64,000 nucleotides of DNA from an uncultured Sphingobium sp. (lineage in GTDB: Bacteria > Pseudomonadota > Alphaproteobacteria > Sphingomonadales > Sphingomonadaceae), in contig CAMPHJ010000001.1 in assembly GCA_946885845.1 (NCBI GenBank), positions 124,001-188,000 on the forward strand, in the 5' to 3' direction. The first letter of the stretch is position 1; every line of letters starts with the position of its first letter. Under the pieces are notes generated by a model. That model had not been told where the DNA came from and did not search any database. It saw only the letters and a list, made by a program, of their open reading frames with translations. The position numbers and the translations under genes were made by a program. Below, piece by piece: positions 30,282 through 40,308 of this stretch.

Positions 30282-31913
30282 TTAAACCAATCGGCTCTGC
30301 TTGACCGCTGCTTCGATGAAGCTCGCGAACAATGGATGGGGGTCGAAGGGTTTGGACTTCAGTTCCGGGTGGAATTGCACGCCGACGAACCAGGGATGAT
30401 CCGGGCGCTCGACGATTTCGGGGAGCGTGCCGTCGGGTGACATGCCCGAAAAGATCAGGCCGCCTTTTTCAAGGCGCTCGCGGTAACCCGCATTGACTTC
30501 GTAGCGATGGCGGTGGCGTTCGCTGATTTCGTTCGCGCCGTAAATGCCCGCAACGACGCTGTTGCCGGTCAATTGCGCGGGATAAGCGCCCAGCCGCATC
30601 GTGCCGCCCAGATCGGTTTCAGCCGTGCGCTTCTGCAACCCTTCCTTACCCATCCATTCAGTGATGAGGCCGACGACAGGTTCTGACGTTTCGCCAAATT
30701 CGGTGGTCGAAGCGTCGGCGATACCGGCTGTGTTCCGCGCGCCTTCGATGCAGGCCATCTGCATGCCAAGGCAGATGCCGAAGAATGGCACATTGCGTTC
30801 GCGCGCGAATTTGACGCTGGCGATCTTGCCTTCCGATCCACGCACGCCAAAGCCGCCGGGGACCAAAATGCCGTGCATCGGTTCAAGGCTGGCGGCGACG
30901 TCATCGCCCTTTTCGAACAATTCAGCGTCGATCCACTTGATCTTCACCTTCACCCGATTGGCGAAGCCGCCATGGGTCAGCGCCTCATAGAGCGACTTAT
31001 ACGCGTCCGGCAGGCCGACATATTTGCCGACGACGCCGATCGTCACTTCGCCTTCGGGATGCTGCTGCCGGTCCATGATGTCCAACCAGCGGTCGAGCGA
31101 GGGCTGGGGCGCGTCAGCAATGCCAAAGGCGCGCAACACTTCATCGTCCAGCCCTTCCGCATGATATTGGGTCGGGACGGCGTAGATGCTGCTGGCGTCG
31201 AGCGCAGGAATGACCGCTTCGGGACGGACGTTGCAGAACAGGGCGATCTTGCGCCTTTCGCTGTCGGGCAGAGGATGTTCGCAGCGGCACAGCAGGATGT
31301 CGGGCTGGATGCCAAGCGACGTCAGTTCGCGGACGCTGTGCTGGGTCGGCTTGGTCTTAAGCTCGCCCGCCGCCGCGATGAAGGGCACCAGCGTCACATG
31401 GACAAAGATCGACTGGCCGCGATCCAGGTCGTTATGCAGCTGGCGGATCGCCTCCATGAAGGGCAGCGATTCGATGTCGCCGACCGTGCCGCCGATTTCG
31501 CACAGCACGAAGTCCAAATCTTCCGTGTCGGCGGTGGCGAATGCCTTGATCTCGTCAGTGACGTGCGGAATGACCTGAACCGTCGCGCCCAGATAATCGC
31601 CGCGCCGTTCGCGCTGAATAATCGTCTGATAGACACGGCCCTGCGTCACATTGTCTGACTGCCGCGCGGAAACGCCGGTAAACCGCTCATAATGGCCAAG
31701 GTCGAGGTCGGTTTCCGCCCCGTCATCGGTCACATAGACTTCGCCATGCTGATACGGGCTCATCGTGCCCGGATCGACGTTGAGATAGGGGTCGAACTTC
31801 CGAATGCGCACACGGAAACCTCGCGCCTGCAGCAGTGCTGCGAGCGATGCGGCCATAAGGCCCTTGCCAAGCGAGGAGACCACGCCGCCGGTGATGAAAA
31901 TATACCGCGCCAT
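30282..31913 (-). CDS. pyrG: CTP synthase
   Basis: Aminates UTP to CTP with glutamine nitrogen. 543 residues. The N-terminal synthetase domain starts [22 protein letters not shown] (P-loop) and includes [26 protein letters not shown]; the C-terminal glutamine amidotransferase domain has the nucleophile Cys in [18 protein letters not shown] and the HPE triad ([18 protein letters not shown]). Downstream of secG by 89 bases, in the tpiA-secG-pyrG run common in alphaproteobacteria. Confidence 0.99.
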   Translation of the reverse strand: MARYIFITGGVVSSLGKGLMAASLAALLQARGFRVRIRKFDPYLNVDPGTMSPYQHGEVYVTDDGAETDLDLGHYERFTGVSARQSDNVTQGRVYQTIIQRERRGDYLGATVQVIPHVTDEIKAFATADTEDLDFVLCEIGGTVGDIESLPFMEAIRQLHNDLDRGQSIFVHVTLVPFIAAAGELKTKPTQHSVRELTSLGIQPDILLCRCEHPLPDSERRKIALFCNVRPEAVIPALDASSIYAVPTQYHAEGLDDEVLRAFGIADAPQPSLDRWLDIMDRQQHPEGEVTIGVVGKYVGLPDAYKSLYEALTHGGFANRVKVKIKWIDAELFEKGDDVAASLEPMHGILVPGGFGVRGSEGKIASVKFARERNVPFFGICLGMQMACIEGARNTAGIADASTTEFGETSEPVVGLITEWMGKEGLQKRTAETDLGGTMRLGAYPAQLTGNSVVAGIYGANEISERHRHRYEVNAGYRERLEKGGLIFSGMSPDGTLPEIVERPDHPWFVGVQFHPELKSKPFDPHPLFASFIEAAVKQSRLV

Positions 31914-32002
31914 GGGAGAGGAGGCTTAGCCTTTTACAAACAAGTTGGGCAAGCGCGCGAATCCACGCACGAGCAAAAAAAGATCGAAACTGATTCAGGA
32001 AG

Positions 32003-32383
32003 TCAGTTGGCGAGCGGAACTGCGCCGTTCGCGGCCTGGCCATTGCCGGCCGCGCCAGCCGCACCGGCAAGCGGATCCGCACTGCCTGCGGCGGGTGCGG
32101 GCGCGGCAGGAGCGACGGGCGCCTGCTTTACCAGTGACGTGTCGATATCGGTCTGCGCGTGCTGGACCGACGCGATCACGGCGAGAACGATCGACAGCAG
32201 CACGAAGATGGTCGCCAGGATAGTGGTCGAGCGCGTGAGGAAATCCGCCGCGCCGCGCGCCGACATGAAGCCCGCAGGGCTGCCGCCGACGCCCAAACCG
32301 CCGCCTTCCGACTTCTGCATCAGGATGACGGTGACGAGCAGGGCGGCCACGATGGCCTGGACAACGAGGATGAAGGTGAACAT
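32003..32383 (-). CDS. secG: Protein translocase subunit SecG
   Basis: Small integral subunit of the SecYEG channel. 126 residues with two transmembrane helices (MFTFILVVQAIVAALLVTVILMQ and ILATIFVLLSIVLAVIASV) joined by the conserved QKSEGGGLGVGG and FLTRST loop. The Ala/Pro/Gly-rich tail after the second helix is usual in alphaproteobacteria. Starts at MFTFILV (32383). Between tpiA and pyrG. Confidence 0.95.
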   Translation of the reverse strand: MFTFILVVQAIVAALLVTVILMQKSEGGGLGVGGSPAGFMSARGAADFLTRSTTILATIFVLLSIVLAVIASVQHAQTDIDTSLVKQAPVAPAAPAPAAGSADPLAGAAGAAGNGQAANGAVPLAN

Positions 32384-32549
32384 GCGCCGATATCTGTCCG
32401 CAAAAAGAATGTTGCGCAGCCCATAGCGGCGAAGGGTCGCCGGGGCAACCGGGGGAGCGCCCTCCCCCACCTATTCATGCCATCGAACGCGCCGAAGCGC
32501 CAACAGGCGCGGCTTTTCGGCCCGTTCGATTGCACCAGCCGCGCGGGGT

Positions 32550-33293
32550 TCAGCCCGCCGCGGCGATCACCGGGCCAAATTTGGCTGCCGTAAGGCTGGC
32601 GCCGCCGACCAGCCCGCCATCGACATCGGGAATCGCCATCAGCTCGGCGGCATTGTCGCCGTTCATCGAGCCGCCATAAAGGATTCGCATGGCGTCGGAT
32701 TCCTGCGCGCCGATGCGGCTGGCGAGCGCCGCGCGCAAGGCCGCGTGCATCGACGCCACCGCATCCATCGTCGGAATGCGGCCCGTGCCGATGGCCCAGA
32801 TCGGTTCATAGGCGATGGCAAGCCAGTCAGCCGCAGCGCCTTCGGGAAGCGACGCGAGCAACTGTTCGCACACTACCGCTTCGGCATTGCCGGCGTCGCG
32901 CACGTCCAGGCTTTCACCCACGCACAATATCACTTTCAGCCCAGCCGTCCTGGCTGCCAGCGCCTTGGCCGCGACATCCGCATTGCTTTCGCCCTGGTCT
33001 TCGCGTCGTTCGCTATGGCCGACGATGACATATTCCGCCCCGGCTTCGGCCAGCATGTCCGCCGACAAGCAGCCAGTATGCGCGCCGTTGGCAGTCATGT
33101 GGCAATCCTGCGCGCCGATGAAGGCCCCACCCTTGCGTTCAGCCGCCGCCATGATCAGGGTGGCGGGCAGGCATATCCCGACTTCCACCACTGGCCGTTC
33201 GGCGGCGATCCGGCCTATCGCCTCAATCTCGGCCAGGTGGCTCTTCATGCCGTTCATCTTCCAGTTGCCGGCAACCAGCTTTCGCCTGCCCAT
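32550..33293 (-). CDS. tpiA: Triosephosphate isomerase
   Basis: Interconverts dihydroxyacetone phosphate and glyceraldehyde 3-phosphate. 247 residues; the start GRRKLVAGNWKMNG carries the catalytic lysine, VIVGHSERR the catalytic histidine and AYEPIWAIGTG the catalytic glutamate and mobile loop. The phosphate-binding ILYGGSMNGDNAAEL and VGGASL are intact. Divergent from ppiD across 191 bases. Confidence 0.98.
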   Translation of the reverse strand: MGRRKLVAGNWKMNGMKSHLAEIEAIGRIAAERPVVEVGICLPATLIMAAAERKGGAFIGAQDCHMTANGAHTGCLSADMLAEAGAEYVIVGHSERREDQGESNADVAAKALAARTAGLKVILCVGESLDVRDAGNAEAVVCEQLLASLPEGAAADWLAIAYEPIWAIGTGRIPTMDAVASMHAALRAALASRIGAQESDAMRILYGGSMNGDNAAELMAIPDVDGGLVGGASLTAAKFGPVIAAAG

Positions 33294-33484
33294 CGATCCG
33301 ATACCTTCTCTGTAATTATTGCTGCACGTCGCCGGAGGGCGCAAAAACCTCTGGCCAGCTGGGCAAGGCGATGAACGGCGCTCCATCATTTGTCCAGCCT
33401 CGCAGTCCACGGCGCACTTGCCGCATCGACGATCCGCCCCTAAAGCGGGCCGCCACCAGCCGCAGCTTTCTGGACTTTTCCGTC

Positions 33485-35434
33485 ATGCTTTCATCCTTTC
33501 GCCGCTTTATCCATTCGAAATTCGGCGCGGTTTTCGCGCTGCTGTTCCTAGGCGTCATCGCGGCGGCCTTTATCCTGGGCGACATTACGAGCGGCAATTT
33601 CGGGTCGTCCGCTGGCGGCGGCGCGACAGTGGCGAAGGCGGGCGGGTCCCGCCTGACGCTGACGGCGTTTCAGGAGCGGGTTCAGCGCGTGTTCGAAAAC
33701 GCCCGGCGCGCCAACCCTGAGCTTCAGATCACCGAATTTCTGGGCCAGGGCGCGGCCCGCGAGATTTATGACCAGCTTGTCGCGGCCATGACGCTGAAGG
33801 AATATGCGCAGGATCAGGGCGTTCATATTTCCAAGCGGCTGGTGGATGCCCAGATCGCCCAGATCCCTGCTTTTCAGGATGCGGCGGGCAATTTCAGCCA
33901 GGATAATTTCCGCCAGTTGCTGCAGCGCGAACGCATCACCGAACAGGCGCTGCGCGATGATATCAGCCGCGAGATACTGGAGCGCCAGATGCTGGCGCCT
34001 GCTGGCCTTGGCGCGATATTGTCCGACAGCCTGGTCCTGCCCTATGCGTCGCTTTTGCTGGAAGCGCGGCAGGGCACGATCGCGGCCATCCCGGCAATGG
34101 CGTTCAACGACATCAAGGACCCGACCGAGGCGCAGCTGAACGATTTTTACAAGTCGAACGCGGCGCGCTTCACCATTCCCGAACAGCGCCGCATCCGTTA
34201 CGCCGTCATCGACGGGCAACGCTTTGCGCAGGCCGCGCAGCCGACGGAACAGGAAATCGCCGCCGCCTATAATCAGGACAAGGCCAGTTACGCCGCCAAG
34301 GACAGCCGCAGCTTTGAACAGTTGATCCTGCCCACCGAGGCGGGCGCCAAGGCGATTGCGGCGCAGGTAAAGGCGGGCAAATCGCTTGCCGCCGCCGCGC
34401 AGGGGGCTGGGCTTGCCGTTTCGACGCTGTCCGACCAGACCCGCCAGGCTTTGGCGTCGGCATCGTCCGCCGCAGTTGCGGATGCCGGCTTCAGCGCGAA
34501 ACAGGGTGATCTGGTCGGGCCGATCCGCGCGCCTCTGGGCTGGCTGTTGCTGCGGGTGACGGGGGTCAAGACGGTCCCGGCGCGCCCGCTGACGGCGGTG
34601 AAGCAAGAGATTGCGACGACGCTGCGCGACCAGAAGGAAAAGCGCCTGCTGACCGAATTCACGGGCAAGATCGAAGACGAGATCGCCGATGGCGGCAGCT
34701 TTGATGAGGTCGTGAAGGACAATGGGCTGAAGCTGGAAACCACGCCATTCCTGCTGGCGACCGGGAAGCAGGTCGAAGATCAGGCCTATCAGGCCGCAGC
34801 CGACGTCCAGCCCCTGCTCGCCCCGGTATTCCAGATGAGCCAGGATGACGATGCGCAGCTGATCCCGATCAGCCCGGACAAGCGTTATGCGCTGGCCGCG
34901 CCCGCCGAAATCCGGGCCGCCGCTCCGCCGCCGCTGGCGAAGGTCAAGGATCTGGTCGTGCTTCAGTACAAGCTGGCGCAGGGCAATGAGAAGGCGAAGG
35001 CGCTGGCGGAGCAGATCCGTGCGAAGGTCGCCAAGGGCATGAAGCTGGCCGACGCCGTTTCGTCGGCAGGGGTGCGACTGCCCGCGCCCCAGGTCGTGGG
35101 CGGCCGCCGCGCCGACATGCTGCGCGACGGACAACGTCCCCCGGCAGAGGTGATGATCCTGTTTTCGATGGCGACCAACAGCGTCAAGACAATGCCGATC
35201 GGGCAGGATCGCGGCTACTTCGTCGTGCAGCTGAACGGCATCAAGCGCGGCGACGCGGGCGATCAGCCGGAACTGGTCAACCAGGTGCGCAGCCAGCTGG
35301 GCGACGTGGTCGGCCAGGAATATGCGCAGCAGTTCGTCCGGGCCGTCGAAAAGGAACTGAAAGTCGAACGCAGCTCCACGGCGGTCGCCGATGTGCAGCG
35401 CGCGCTCGCCAGCACCAACAACGGCGCTCAATAA
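33485..35434 (+). CDS. ppiD: Periplasmic folding chaperone PpiD (SurA_N/parvulin type)
   Basis: Inner-membrane-anchored chaperone that helps outer membrane and secreted proteins fold near the Sec channel. 649 residues: one N-terminal helix (AVFALLFLGVIAAAFILGDI, about 14-33), a SurA_N-like region, then a divergent parvulin domain (about 235-370) that lacks strong catalytic motifs, so isomerase activity is uncertain. Starts at MLSSFRRFIHSKFG (33485). The stop codon is immediately followed by the trpE start (TAATATG), implying translational coupling. Confidence 0.9.
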   Translation: MLSSFRRFIHSKFGAVFALLFLGVIAAAFILGDITSGNFGSSAGGGATVAKAGGSRLTLTAFQERVQRVFENARRANPELQITEFLGQGAAREIYDQLVAAMTLKEYAQDQGVHISKRLVDAQIAQIPAFQDAAGNFSQDNFRQLLQRERITEQALRDDISREILERQMLAPAGLGAILSDSLVLPYASLLLEARQGTIAAIPAMAFNDIKDPTEAQLNDFYKSNAARFTIPEQRRIRYAVIDGQRFAQAAQPTEQEIAAAYNQDKASYAAKDSRSFEQLILPTEAGAKAIAAQVKAGKSLAAAAQGAGLAVSTLSDQTRQALASASSAAVADAGFSAKQGDLVGPIRAPLGWLLLRVTGVKTVPARPLTAVKQEIATTLRDQKEKRLLTEFTGKIEDEIADGGSFDEVVKDNGLKLETTPFLLATGKQVEDQAYQAAADVQPLLAPVFQMSQDDDAQLIPISPDKRYALAAPAEIRAAAPPPLAKVKDLVVLQYKLAQGNEKAKALAEQIRAKVAKGMKLADAVSSAGVRLPAPQVVGGRRADMLRDGQRPPAEVMILFSMATNSVKTMPIGQDRGYFVVQLNGIKRGDAGDQPELVNQVRSQLGDVVGQEYAQQFVRAVEKELKVERSSTAVADVQRALASTNNGAQ

Positions 35435-35435
35435 T

Positions 35436-36962
35436 ATGGCAGTGGCGCAGGACGTGCCGGGCGGCGGCATTCACGGCGCGCGCGCGGCGTTGGCCGCTGG
35501 CAAGTCCGCGCTGGTGTGGCGCCGTCAGATCGCCGACACAGACACGCCCATTTCCGCCGCGCTCAAACTATTCGAACCCGACCGGGGCGACTTTCTGCTG
35601 GAATCGGTGGAAGGCGGCGTGGTGCGCGGGCGATACAGCCTGATCGGCCTTGCGCCCGACCTGGTGTTCCGCGCCCAGGGGGAAAAGGCGGAAATCAATC
35701 GCCACTGGGCGACCGATCGCGATGCCTTTGTCGCTGAACCGGTCGGCGCGCTGGACGCACTGCGCGCGCTGGTCGCCGAATGCCGGGCCGATCTGGACCC
35801 CGCGCTGCCCGCCGCCCTCGCCTGCCTGGTCGGCTATTTCGGTTATGAGACGGTGGGGCTGGTCGAAAAGCTGCCCCGCCCGTCGCCCAACCCGCTGGAC
35901 CTGCCCGATATGCTGTTCGTCCGGCCCACGGTCATCCTGGTGTTCGACCGGCTGGCGGACGCGCTGTTTTTGGTCGCACCGGTGTGGAAGGGCAGCTACC
36001 GCGACGCCGATGCCGCGATTGACGAGGCGCTGGAGCGTATCGATGCGACCGCCGCGCGGCTGGCTGCACCGTTGCCCGACGTTCCGCCACCAGCCGCAAT
36101 CGCCGATGTCGAGGTCACGCCTGTCCTGCAGCCGGGACGTTATGCCGCGATGGTCGAGCGCGCGAAGGACTATATCGTCGCAGGCGACATATTTCAGGTG
36201 GTGCTGGCCCAACGCTTCACCAGCCCGTTCACCCTGCCGCCCATCGCACTTTACCGGGCGCTGCGGCGAATCAACCCGTCCCCCTTCCTCTATTATCTCG
36301 ACCTGCCGGGCTTTGCCCTGATCGGGTCGAGCCCGGAAATATTGGTGCGCGCGCGAGATGGCGAAGTCACCATCCGACCGATTGCGGGCACCCGTCCACG
36401 GGGCAAGACCGCTGTCGAGGATGCCGCCAATCGCGAAAGCCTGCTAACCGATCCCAAGGAGCGGGCCGAACATCTGATGCTGCTGGACCTTGGCCGCAAC
36501 GATGTGGGTCGCGTCGCCGCGGCGGGAACGGTGACGGTCACAGATAGCTATACGGTCGAATTCTACAGTCACGTCATGCACATCGTATCGAATGTCGTCG
36601 GGCAGATTGCCCCCGGCAAGGATGCGCTGGACGCCCTGTTTGCGGGCTTCCCCGCTGGAACCGTGTCGGGCGCGCCCAAGGTGCGGGCGTGCGAGATCAT
36701 CGCCGAACTGGAACCGGAAACGCGCGGAGCCTATGCCGGCGGGGTCGGCTATTTCGGGCCGGATGGCAACATGGACAGCTGCATTGTCCTGCGCACCGCC
36801 GTGTTGAAGGACGGCGTGATGCATGTGCAGGCGGGCGCGGGCATCGTGGCGGATTCGACCGCTGAATATGAGCTGCGGGAATGCGAGGCGAAGAGCGGCG
36901 CGTTGTTGGCCGCCGCGCGGGAAGCGGTGACGCTGGCGCGGGAATCGCGGTTCGGCCAGTAA
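35436..36962 (+). CDS. trpE: Anthranilate synthase component I
   Basis: Makes anthranilate from chorismate for tryptophan synthesis. 508 residues; the feedback site motif LLES is present (FLLESVEGG), and the chorismate-binding domain shows GDIFQVVLAQRF, SPEILVRARDG, IAGTRPRGKT, HLMLLDLGRNDVGRVA and FPAGTVSGAPKVRA. Starts 1 base after the ppiD stop. The usual downstream trpG-trpD-trpC genes are absent: a convergent gene ends 10 bases beyond. Confidence 0.97.
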   Translation: MAVAQDVPGGGIHGARAALAAGKSALVWRRQIADTDTPISAALKLFEPDRGDFLLESVEGGVVRGRYSLIGLAPDLVFRAQGEKAEINRHWATDRDAFVAEPVGALDALRALVAECRADLDPALPAALACLVGYFGYETVGLVEKLPRPSPNPLDLPDMLFVRPTVILVFDRLADALFLVAPVWKGSYRDADAAIDEALERIDATAARLAAPLPDVPPPAAIADVEVTPVLQPGRYAAMVERAKDYIVAGDIFQVVLAQRFTSPFTLPPIALYRALRRINPSPFLYYLDLPGFALIGSSPEILVRARDGEVTIRPIAGTRPRGKTAVEDAANRESLLTDPKERAEHLMLLDLGRNDVGRVAAAGTVTVTDSYTVEFYSHVMHIVSNVVGQIAPGKDALDALFAGFPAGTVSGAPKVRACEIIAELEPETRGAYAGGVGYFGPDGNMDSCIVLRTAVLKDGVMHVQAGAGIVADSTAEYELRECEAKSGALLAAAREAVTLARESRFGQ

Positions 36963-36972
36963 AGCAACGGGC

Positions 36973-37701
36973 TTATCGACAGGCCCGCCAGCCGAACGCA
37001 CCGCGATCCGCCTGATCGAAGTGAAGATGGTCGCGATGTGCGCTATTATAGTCGGGTGACAGGACCGTGGAGAACAGCCCGCACGCGCCATCGCGAACGC
37101 TGCGCAGGAATGCAGCGGCGTCCTTGTCCGCACCGGTCCAGTCATTCACCACGCTGATACGCCGCCCATCCTCCAGGGTGAACGCCGCTATATCGATGGC
37201 ATCGGCGGTCGCATGTTCGCTGAAATCGCCTTCGGACCGGCCATAGAGGCGGCGGCAGCTGAAGGAGCCGAAATGGGATATCGTCCCGACCGGCTGGCCA
37301 AGATGGCGCTGGGCGGCTGGCTGAACGACGTGCCATTCCCATAATTTCAACGCTGCGACCACGGGGCAGGATGGCGCGACCGAGGCTGGTGACCAAGCGA
37401 CGGCGTCTTTGTCGCCTTTCAGCCGCACCGCGTCGCCATATCGGCATTGGCCGCTGCCGGTTGGCGGCATCGCGGTGTAGGCGACCCCGGCCCTGTCCAG
37501 AAGCGCGCGGCACTGATCCGGCGACTGGCCCAATGCCGCAATCTTGCGCCCCGTGAACATTCCGACCGGCTGCGCAAGGTCTAGCCCGGTCCAGGGGAGG
37601 TCCTGTGGCCGCTTTTTCAGATAGGCATAGCCAACAAGCAGCAATGACAGGATCGCGCCAGCAAGGACGATCCGGCGGGCGAAGATATGAAAGCGACGCA
37701 T
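36973..37701 (-). CDS. Extensin-like C-terminal domain protein
   Basis: Envelope protein of 242 residues with an N-terminal membrane anchor or signal ([21 protein letters not shown], about 8-28). The rest matches the extensin-like C-terminal domain (PF06904): [56 protein letters not shown] and HRDHLHFDQ. The His/Asp pattern ([16 protein letters not shown]) resembles the D-Ala-D-Ala/LAS peptidase fold, so peptidoglycan binding or cleavage is possible. Three bases after the Nudix gene stop, so one operon. Confidence 0.88.
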   Translation of the reverse strand: MRRFHIFARRIVLAGAILSLLLVGYAYLKKRPQDLPWTGLDLAQPVGMFTGRKIAALGQSPDQCRALLDRAGVAYTAMPPTGSGQCRYGDAVRLKGDKDAVAWSPASVAPSCPVVAALKLWEWHVVQPAAQRHLGQPVGTISHFGSFSCRRLYGRSEGDFSEHATADAIDIAAFTLEDGRRISVVNDWTGADKDAAAFLRSVRDGACGLFSTVLSPDYNSAHRDHLHFDQADRGAFGWRACR

Positions 37702-37704
37702 AGG

Positions 37705-38472
37705 CTAACCACGCTGAACCCCGCCCAAGGGTTCCGAAGTCACCGGATAGCCGATATTTTCCGGGATGCAGAGATGAGGCTCCCCCGCCCGATCTTCGAT
37801 CCAGGGTCGCACCATCTCAATCGGGGTGGACGATGCGTGCGCCGCCATGGCGTCAAAGCTGTCGAACAGCGCAAGCCGTTCCAGATTACGCCGGGTCGGA
37901 AAGATGATGCGCCCCTGCCCTGCGTCACAACGCGCGATGGTTTCCTGCGCGCCGCTCCAGAACAGCCGAACATTTTCGGTGGCGTCGACCCTTGGTTCCT
38001 GATCGCGGGGGGCGCGCACCAGATAGAAGCGGGTGTCAAAAATGCGGGTCACATGTTCTGCCGCCGCCGGGTGCCAGCGGCTGAACGGCACCAGCTGATC
38101 CAGCGCGAATTCCAACCCATGGGCTTCGGCGATTGCGGCCAGGCTTTCGCCCTGTGCCAGGGCGGCGCGCATGTCCATGAGTTGCGCCGAGGCTATGGGT
38201 GTCCTGAAACCGACCCCCAGGCCGCTTTCTTCCAGGGTTTCGCGGATAGCGGCGATCCGAGCAGCGAAGTCGTCCACATCGCCATCCTTCACCGCAGCCG
38301 CCAGCGTACGATCCGCTTCATCGACCGCGCCGCCGGGAAAGACCAGCGCGCCGCCCGCAAAGGCCATGTGGGCCGCCCGTTCCATCATCAGGATGTGCGG
38401 CGGCGATCCGGGCATGTCGCGGACGATCACCACCGTTGCCGCGGGGCGGCCTTCACCAACATTTCGAGACAT
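37705..38472 (-). CDS. Nudix hydrolase, NUDT7/19-like
   Basis: Nudix-fold pyrophosphatase of 255 residues. The Nudix box is split: the first part ([16 protein letters not shown]) is separated from [14 protein letters not shown] by about 25 extra residues, as in the coenzyme A diphosphatase-like NUDT19 branch rather than MutT. REx-EE catalytic residues are intact. Possible substrate CoA or acyl-CoA, by family resemblance only. First gene of an operon with the extensin-like gene. Confidence 0.85.
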   Translation of the reverse strand: MSRNVGEGRPAATVVIVRDMPGSPPHILMMERAAHMAFAGGALVFPGGAVDEADRTLAAAVKDGDVDDFAARIAAIRETLEESGLGVGFRTPIASAQLMDMRAALAQGESLAAIAEAHGLEFALDQLVPFSRWHPAAAEHVTRIFDTRFYLVRAPRDQEPRVDATENVRLFWSGAQETIARCDAGQGRIIFPTRRNLERLALFDSFDAMAAHASSTPIEMVRPWIEDRAGEPHLCIPENIGYPVTSEPLGGVQRG

Positions 38473-38546
38473 GATTGTCGCCTTAGGTCAGGAATGCACC
38501 TGCGGCAAAATATTTGCCATTCATCAGTCGGCGAACAGAGGAAAAT

Positions 38547-38622
<76 letters not shown>

Positions 38623-38789
38623 AAAGGAGCGCTGGCTATAAGCGAGCGCCCATGGCCTTGCAACGGTCTTTTGCGCGCAGATACCCCCCATTTCTTCCAC
38701 GCTGCGTCATGCTGTTCGCCATCGGGAAATGTGACAGGCGACAGCGGCAGGCCGGTCATCAGCGCGGATATTACCGACGCGTAACGGCC

Positions 38790-38814
38790 GGAACGATGCG
38801 TCCGACCGCTCATT
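38790..38814 (+). promoter_or_regulatory. Candidate sigma-EcfG promoter of the DUF2171 gene
   Basis: GGAAC (38790-38794), 16 bases, then CATT (38811-38814): one mismatch to the GGAAC-N16-CGTT consensus. It lies 58 bases before the start codon of a protein type often stress-induced. Weaker than the one at 691-715. Confidence 0.5.
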
Positions 38815-38872
38815 AATAGCGCAATGGCCCCTTCGGCATCGAAGGAGATTCCAGAGCAAAAGGAGAAAGACG

Positions 38873-39805
38873 ATGGGCTATCAAGGCGGACGCCGTTATG
38901 GCGAATATGATCGCAATCGGGGCGATTGGGACAGAGGCTCGGATCGTTATCGCGGACAGCGCGAGTGGCAGGATGACCGCAATTCACGTTACGGTACGCG
39001 CGGACAATTTAGCGGCCCTGACCCCCGTCGCGGTCGCGAAGACTATGACCCGGATGAGCGTGGCTTTTTTGAACGGGCGGGCGATGAAGTCCGCAGCTGG
39101 TTCGGCGATGAAGAGGCGGAGCGCCGCCGCGAATATGATGAATATTATAATCGCACCTATGGCGATCCGCGCGATGAAAGCAGTCGGATGGGATATGCGT
39201 CCGCGTCCCGCAGTAACCAGTATCTGCCCGGTCGCGGCTATGCCCCATATACGGGCGAACGCAGCGGCTATGGCAGCGAAGACCATGGCAACCGCATCCG
39301 CGCCTTTGGCCCGTCGCAGGATTATGGAGAACATCACGACGCCAACTATCATGCGTGGCGGAAGCAGCGCATCGACGAGTTGGACCGGGACTATACGGAA
39401 TATCAGCAGGAACATCGCGAACGTTTCAACAATGAGTTCGGCAGCTGGCGGACCAAACGCAGTGAACAGCGGCAGGCGGTCCAGCAAGTGCGCGAACATA
39501 TGGAAGTCGTAGGCAGCGACGGCGAACATGTCGGCACTGTCGACAAGCTGAGCGGCGATCGCATCATCCTGACAAAGACCGACCAGGATGCGGATGGCAT
39601 GCATCATTCCATCCCATCGTCCTGGATACGCTCTGTTGACACCCAAAAGGTGACGATCGAGAAAACGGCTGACGAAGCGCACATGGCATGGCGGACCGAG
39701 CGGGAGCAAAATGCGATGTTCGGCGGCCGGGATGACCGTGGCGGATGGGGTAGCCAGGGGGCGAGTTCGAACAGTTCACAGGGTCAGTCGAACCGTTATC
39801 GCTGA
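38873..39805 (+). CDS. DUF2171 domain protein with disordered N-terminus (stress-type)
   Basis: 310 residues with no signal peptide. Residues about 1-140 are Arg/Tyr/Gly/Asp-rich and disordered (YQGGRRYGEYDRNRGDWDRG). A SWFGDEEAERRREYDE motif at about 71-86 recurs in sphingomonad and Deinococcus stress proteins. Residues about 135-190 are helical and charged, followed by a DUF2171/PRC-like beta domain (VREHMEVVGSDGEHVGTVDKL, HHSIPSSWIRSVD, about 205-262). Cytoplasmic, function unknown. A likely sigma-EcfG promoter upstream would place it in the general stress regulon. ATG 38873 has an AAAGGAGAAAG site. Confidence 0.85.
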   Translation: MGYQGGRRYGEYDRNRGDWDRGSDRYRGQREWQDDRNSRYGTRGQFSGPDPRRGREDYDPDERGFFERAGDEVRSWFGDEEAERRREYDEYYNRTYGDPRDESSRMGYASASRSNQYLPGRGYAPYTGERSGYGSEDHGNRIRAFGPSQDYGEHHDANYHAWRKQRIDELDRDYTEYQQEHRERFNNEFGSWRTKRSEQRQAVQQVREHMEVVGSDGEHVGTVDKLSGDRIILTKTDQDADGMHHSIPSSWIRSVDTQKVTIEKTADEAHMAWRTEREQNAMFGGRDDRGGWGSQGASSNSSQGQSNRYR

Positions 39806-39833
39806 ACACTGAAGACCCGATAAAGTGACAGTG

Positions 39834-39859
39834 GAGGCCCGGTCGCAAGGCTGGGCCTC
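39834..39859 (+). terminator. Hairpin after the DUF2171 gene
   Basis: GAGGCCC (39834-39840) pairs with GGGCCTC (39853-39859), followed by TCTCTG. It starts 28 bases past the stop codon. The T-tract is short, so termination may be partial. Confidence 0.55.
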
Positions 39860-39948
39860 TCTGCACGTCAGGCGGGCGAATGCGGAGGCGCCTTGCACAG
39901 CGGAGGCGCGCGTGGGAAAGCGGCATCTTCCTTCGACCGAGGCCCCTC

Positions 39949-40287
39949 ATGCCAACCATATTACTGCTGGTCATTTCCAACCTGTTCATGACCGCAGCGT
40001 GGTATTGGCATTTGAAAGGCAGCATGACCAAACCGCTGATGCTGGTCATCCTGATCAGCTGGGCGATCGCATTTGTGGAATATTGTTTCGCGGTGCCCGC
40101 AAACCGCATCGGCTTTGCCAGCGGATGGAGCGCGGGACAGCTCAAGATCGCTCAGGAAGCCATCGCCCTGGTCGTCTTTGGCGGATTCATGGTTATGGTT
40201 TTGGGCGAACCATTGCACTGGCGCCACCTTGCCGCCTTTCTGTGCATCATGGCGGCGGTGGGATTTCTGTTCGTTGGGCGGTCATAA
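39949..40287 (+). CDS. DUF486 small multidrug-resistance-like membrane protein
   Basis: 112-residue integral membrane protein with four hydrophobic helices, of the DUF486 family related to small DMT transporters. Recognisable blocks are LKGSMTKPLMLVILISWAIA, FVEYCFAVPANRIG and the conserved AQLKI-type segment (SAGQLKIAQEAIALVVFGGF). Substrate unknown. Starts at MPTILLLVIS (39949). Converges with queA, 21 bases apart. Confidence 0.9.
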   Translation: MPTILLLVISNLFMTAAWYWHLKGSMTKPLMLVILISWAIAFVEYCFAVPANRIGFASGWSAGQLKIAQEAIALVVFGGFMVMVLGEPLHWRHLAAFLCIMAAVGFLFVGRS

Positions 40288-40308
40288 GGGGCAGGCGGCT
40301 TTCGATCC

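Noticed and set aside
33548..35470. 640-codon open frame opposite ppiD
   Set aside because: Antisense shadow; ppiD on the plus strand has family motifs and coupling to trpE.
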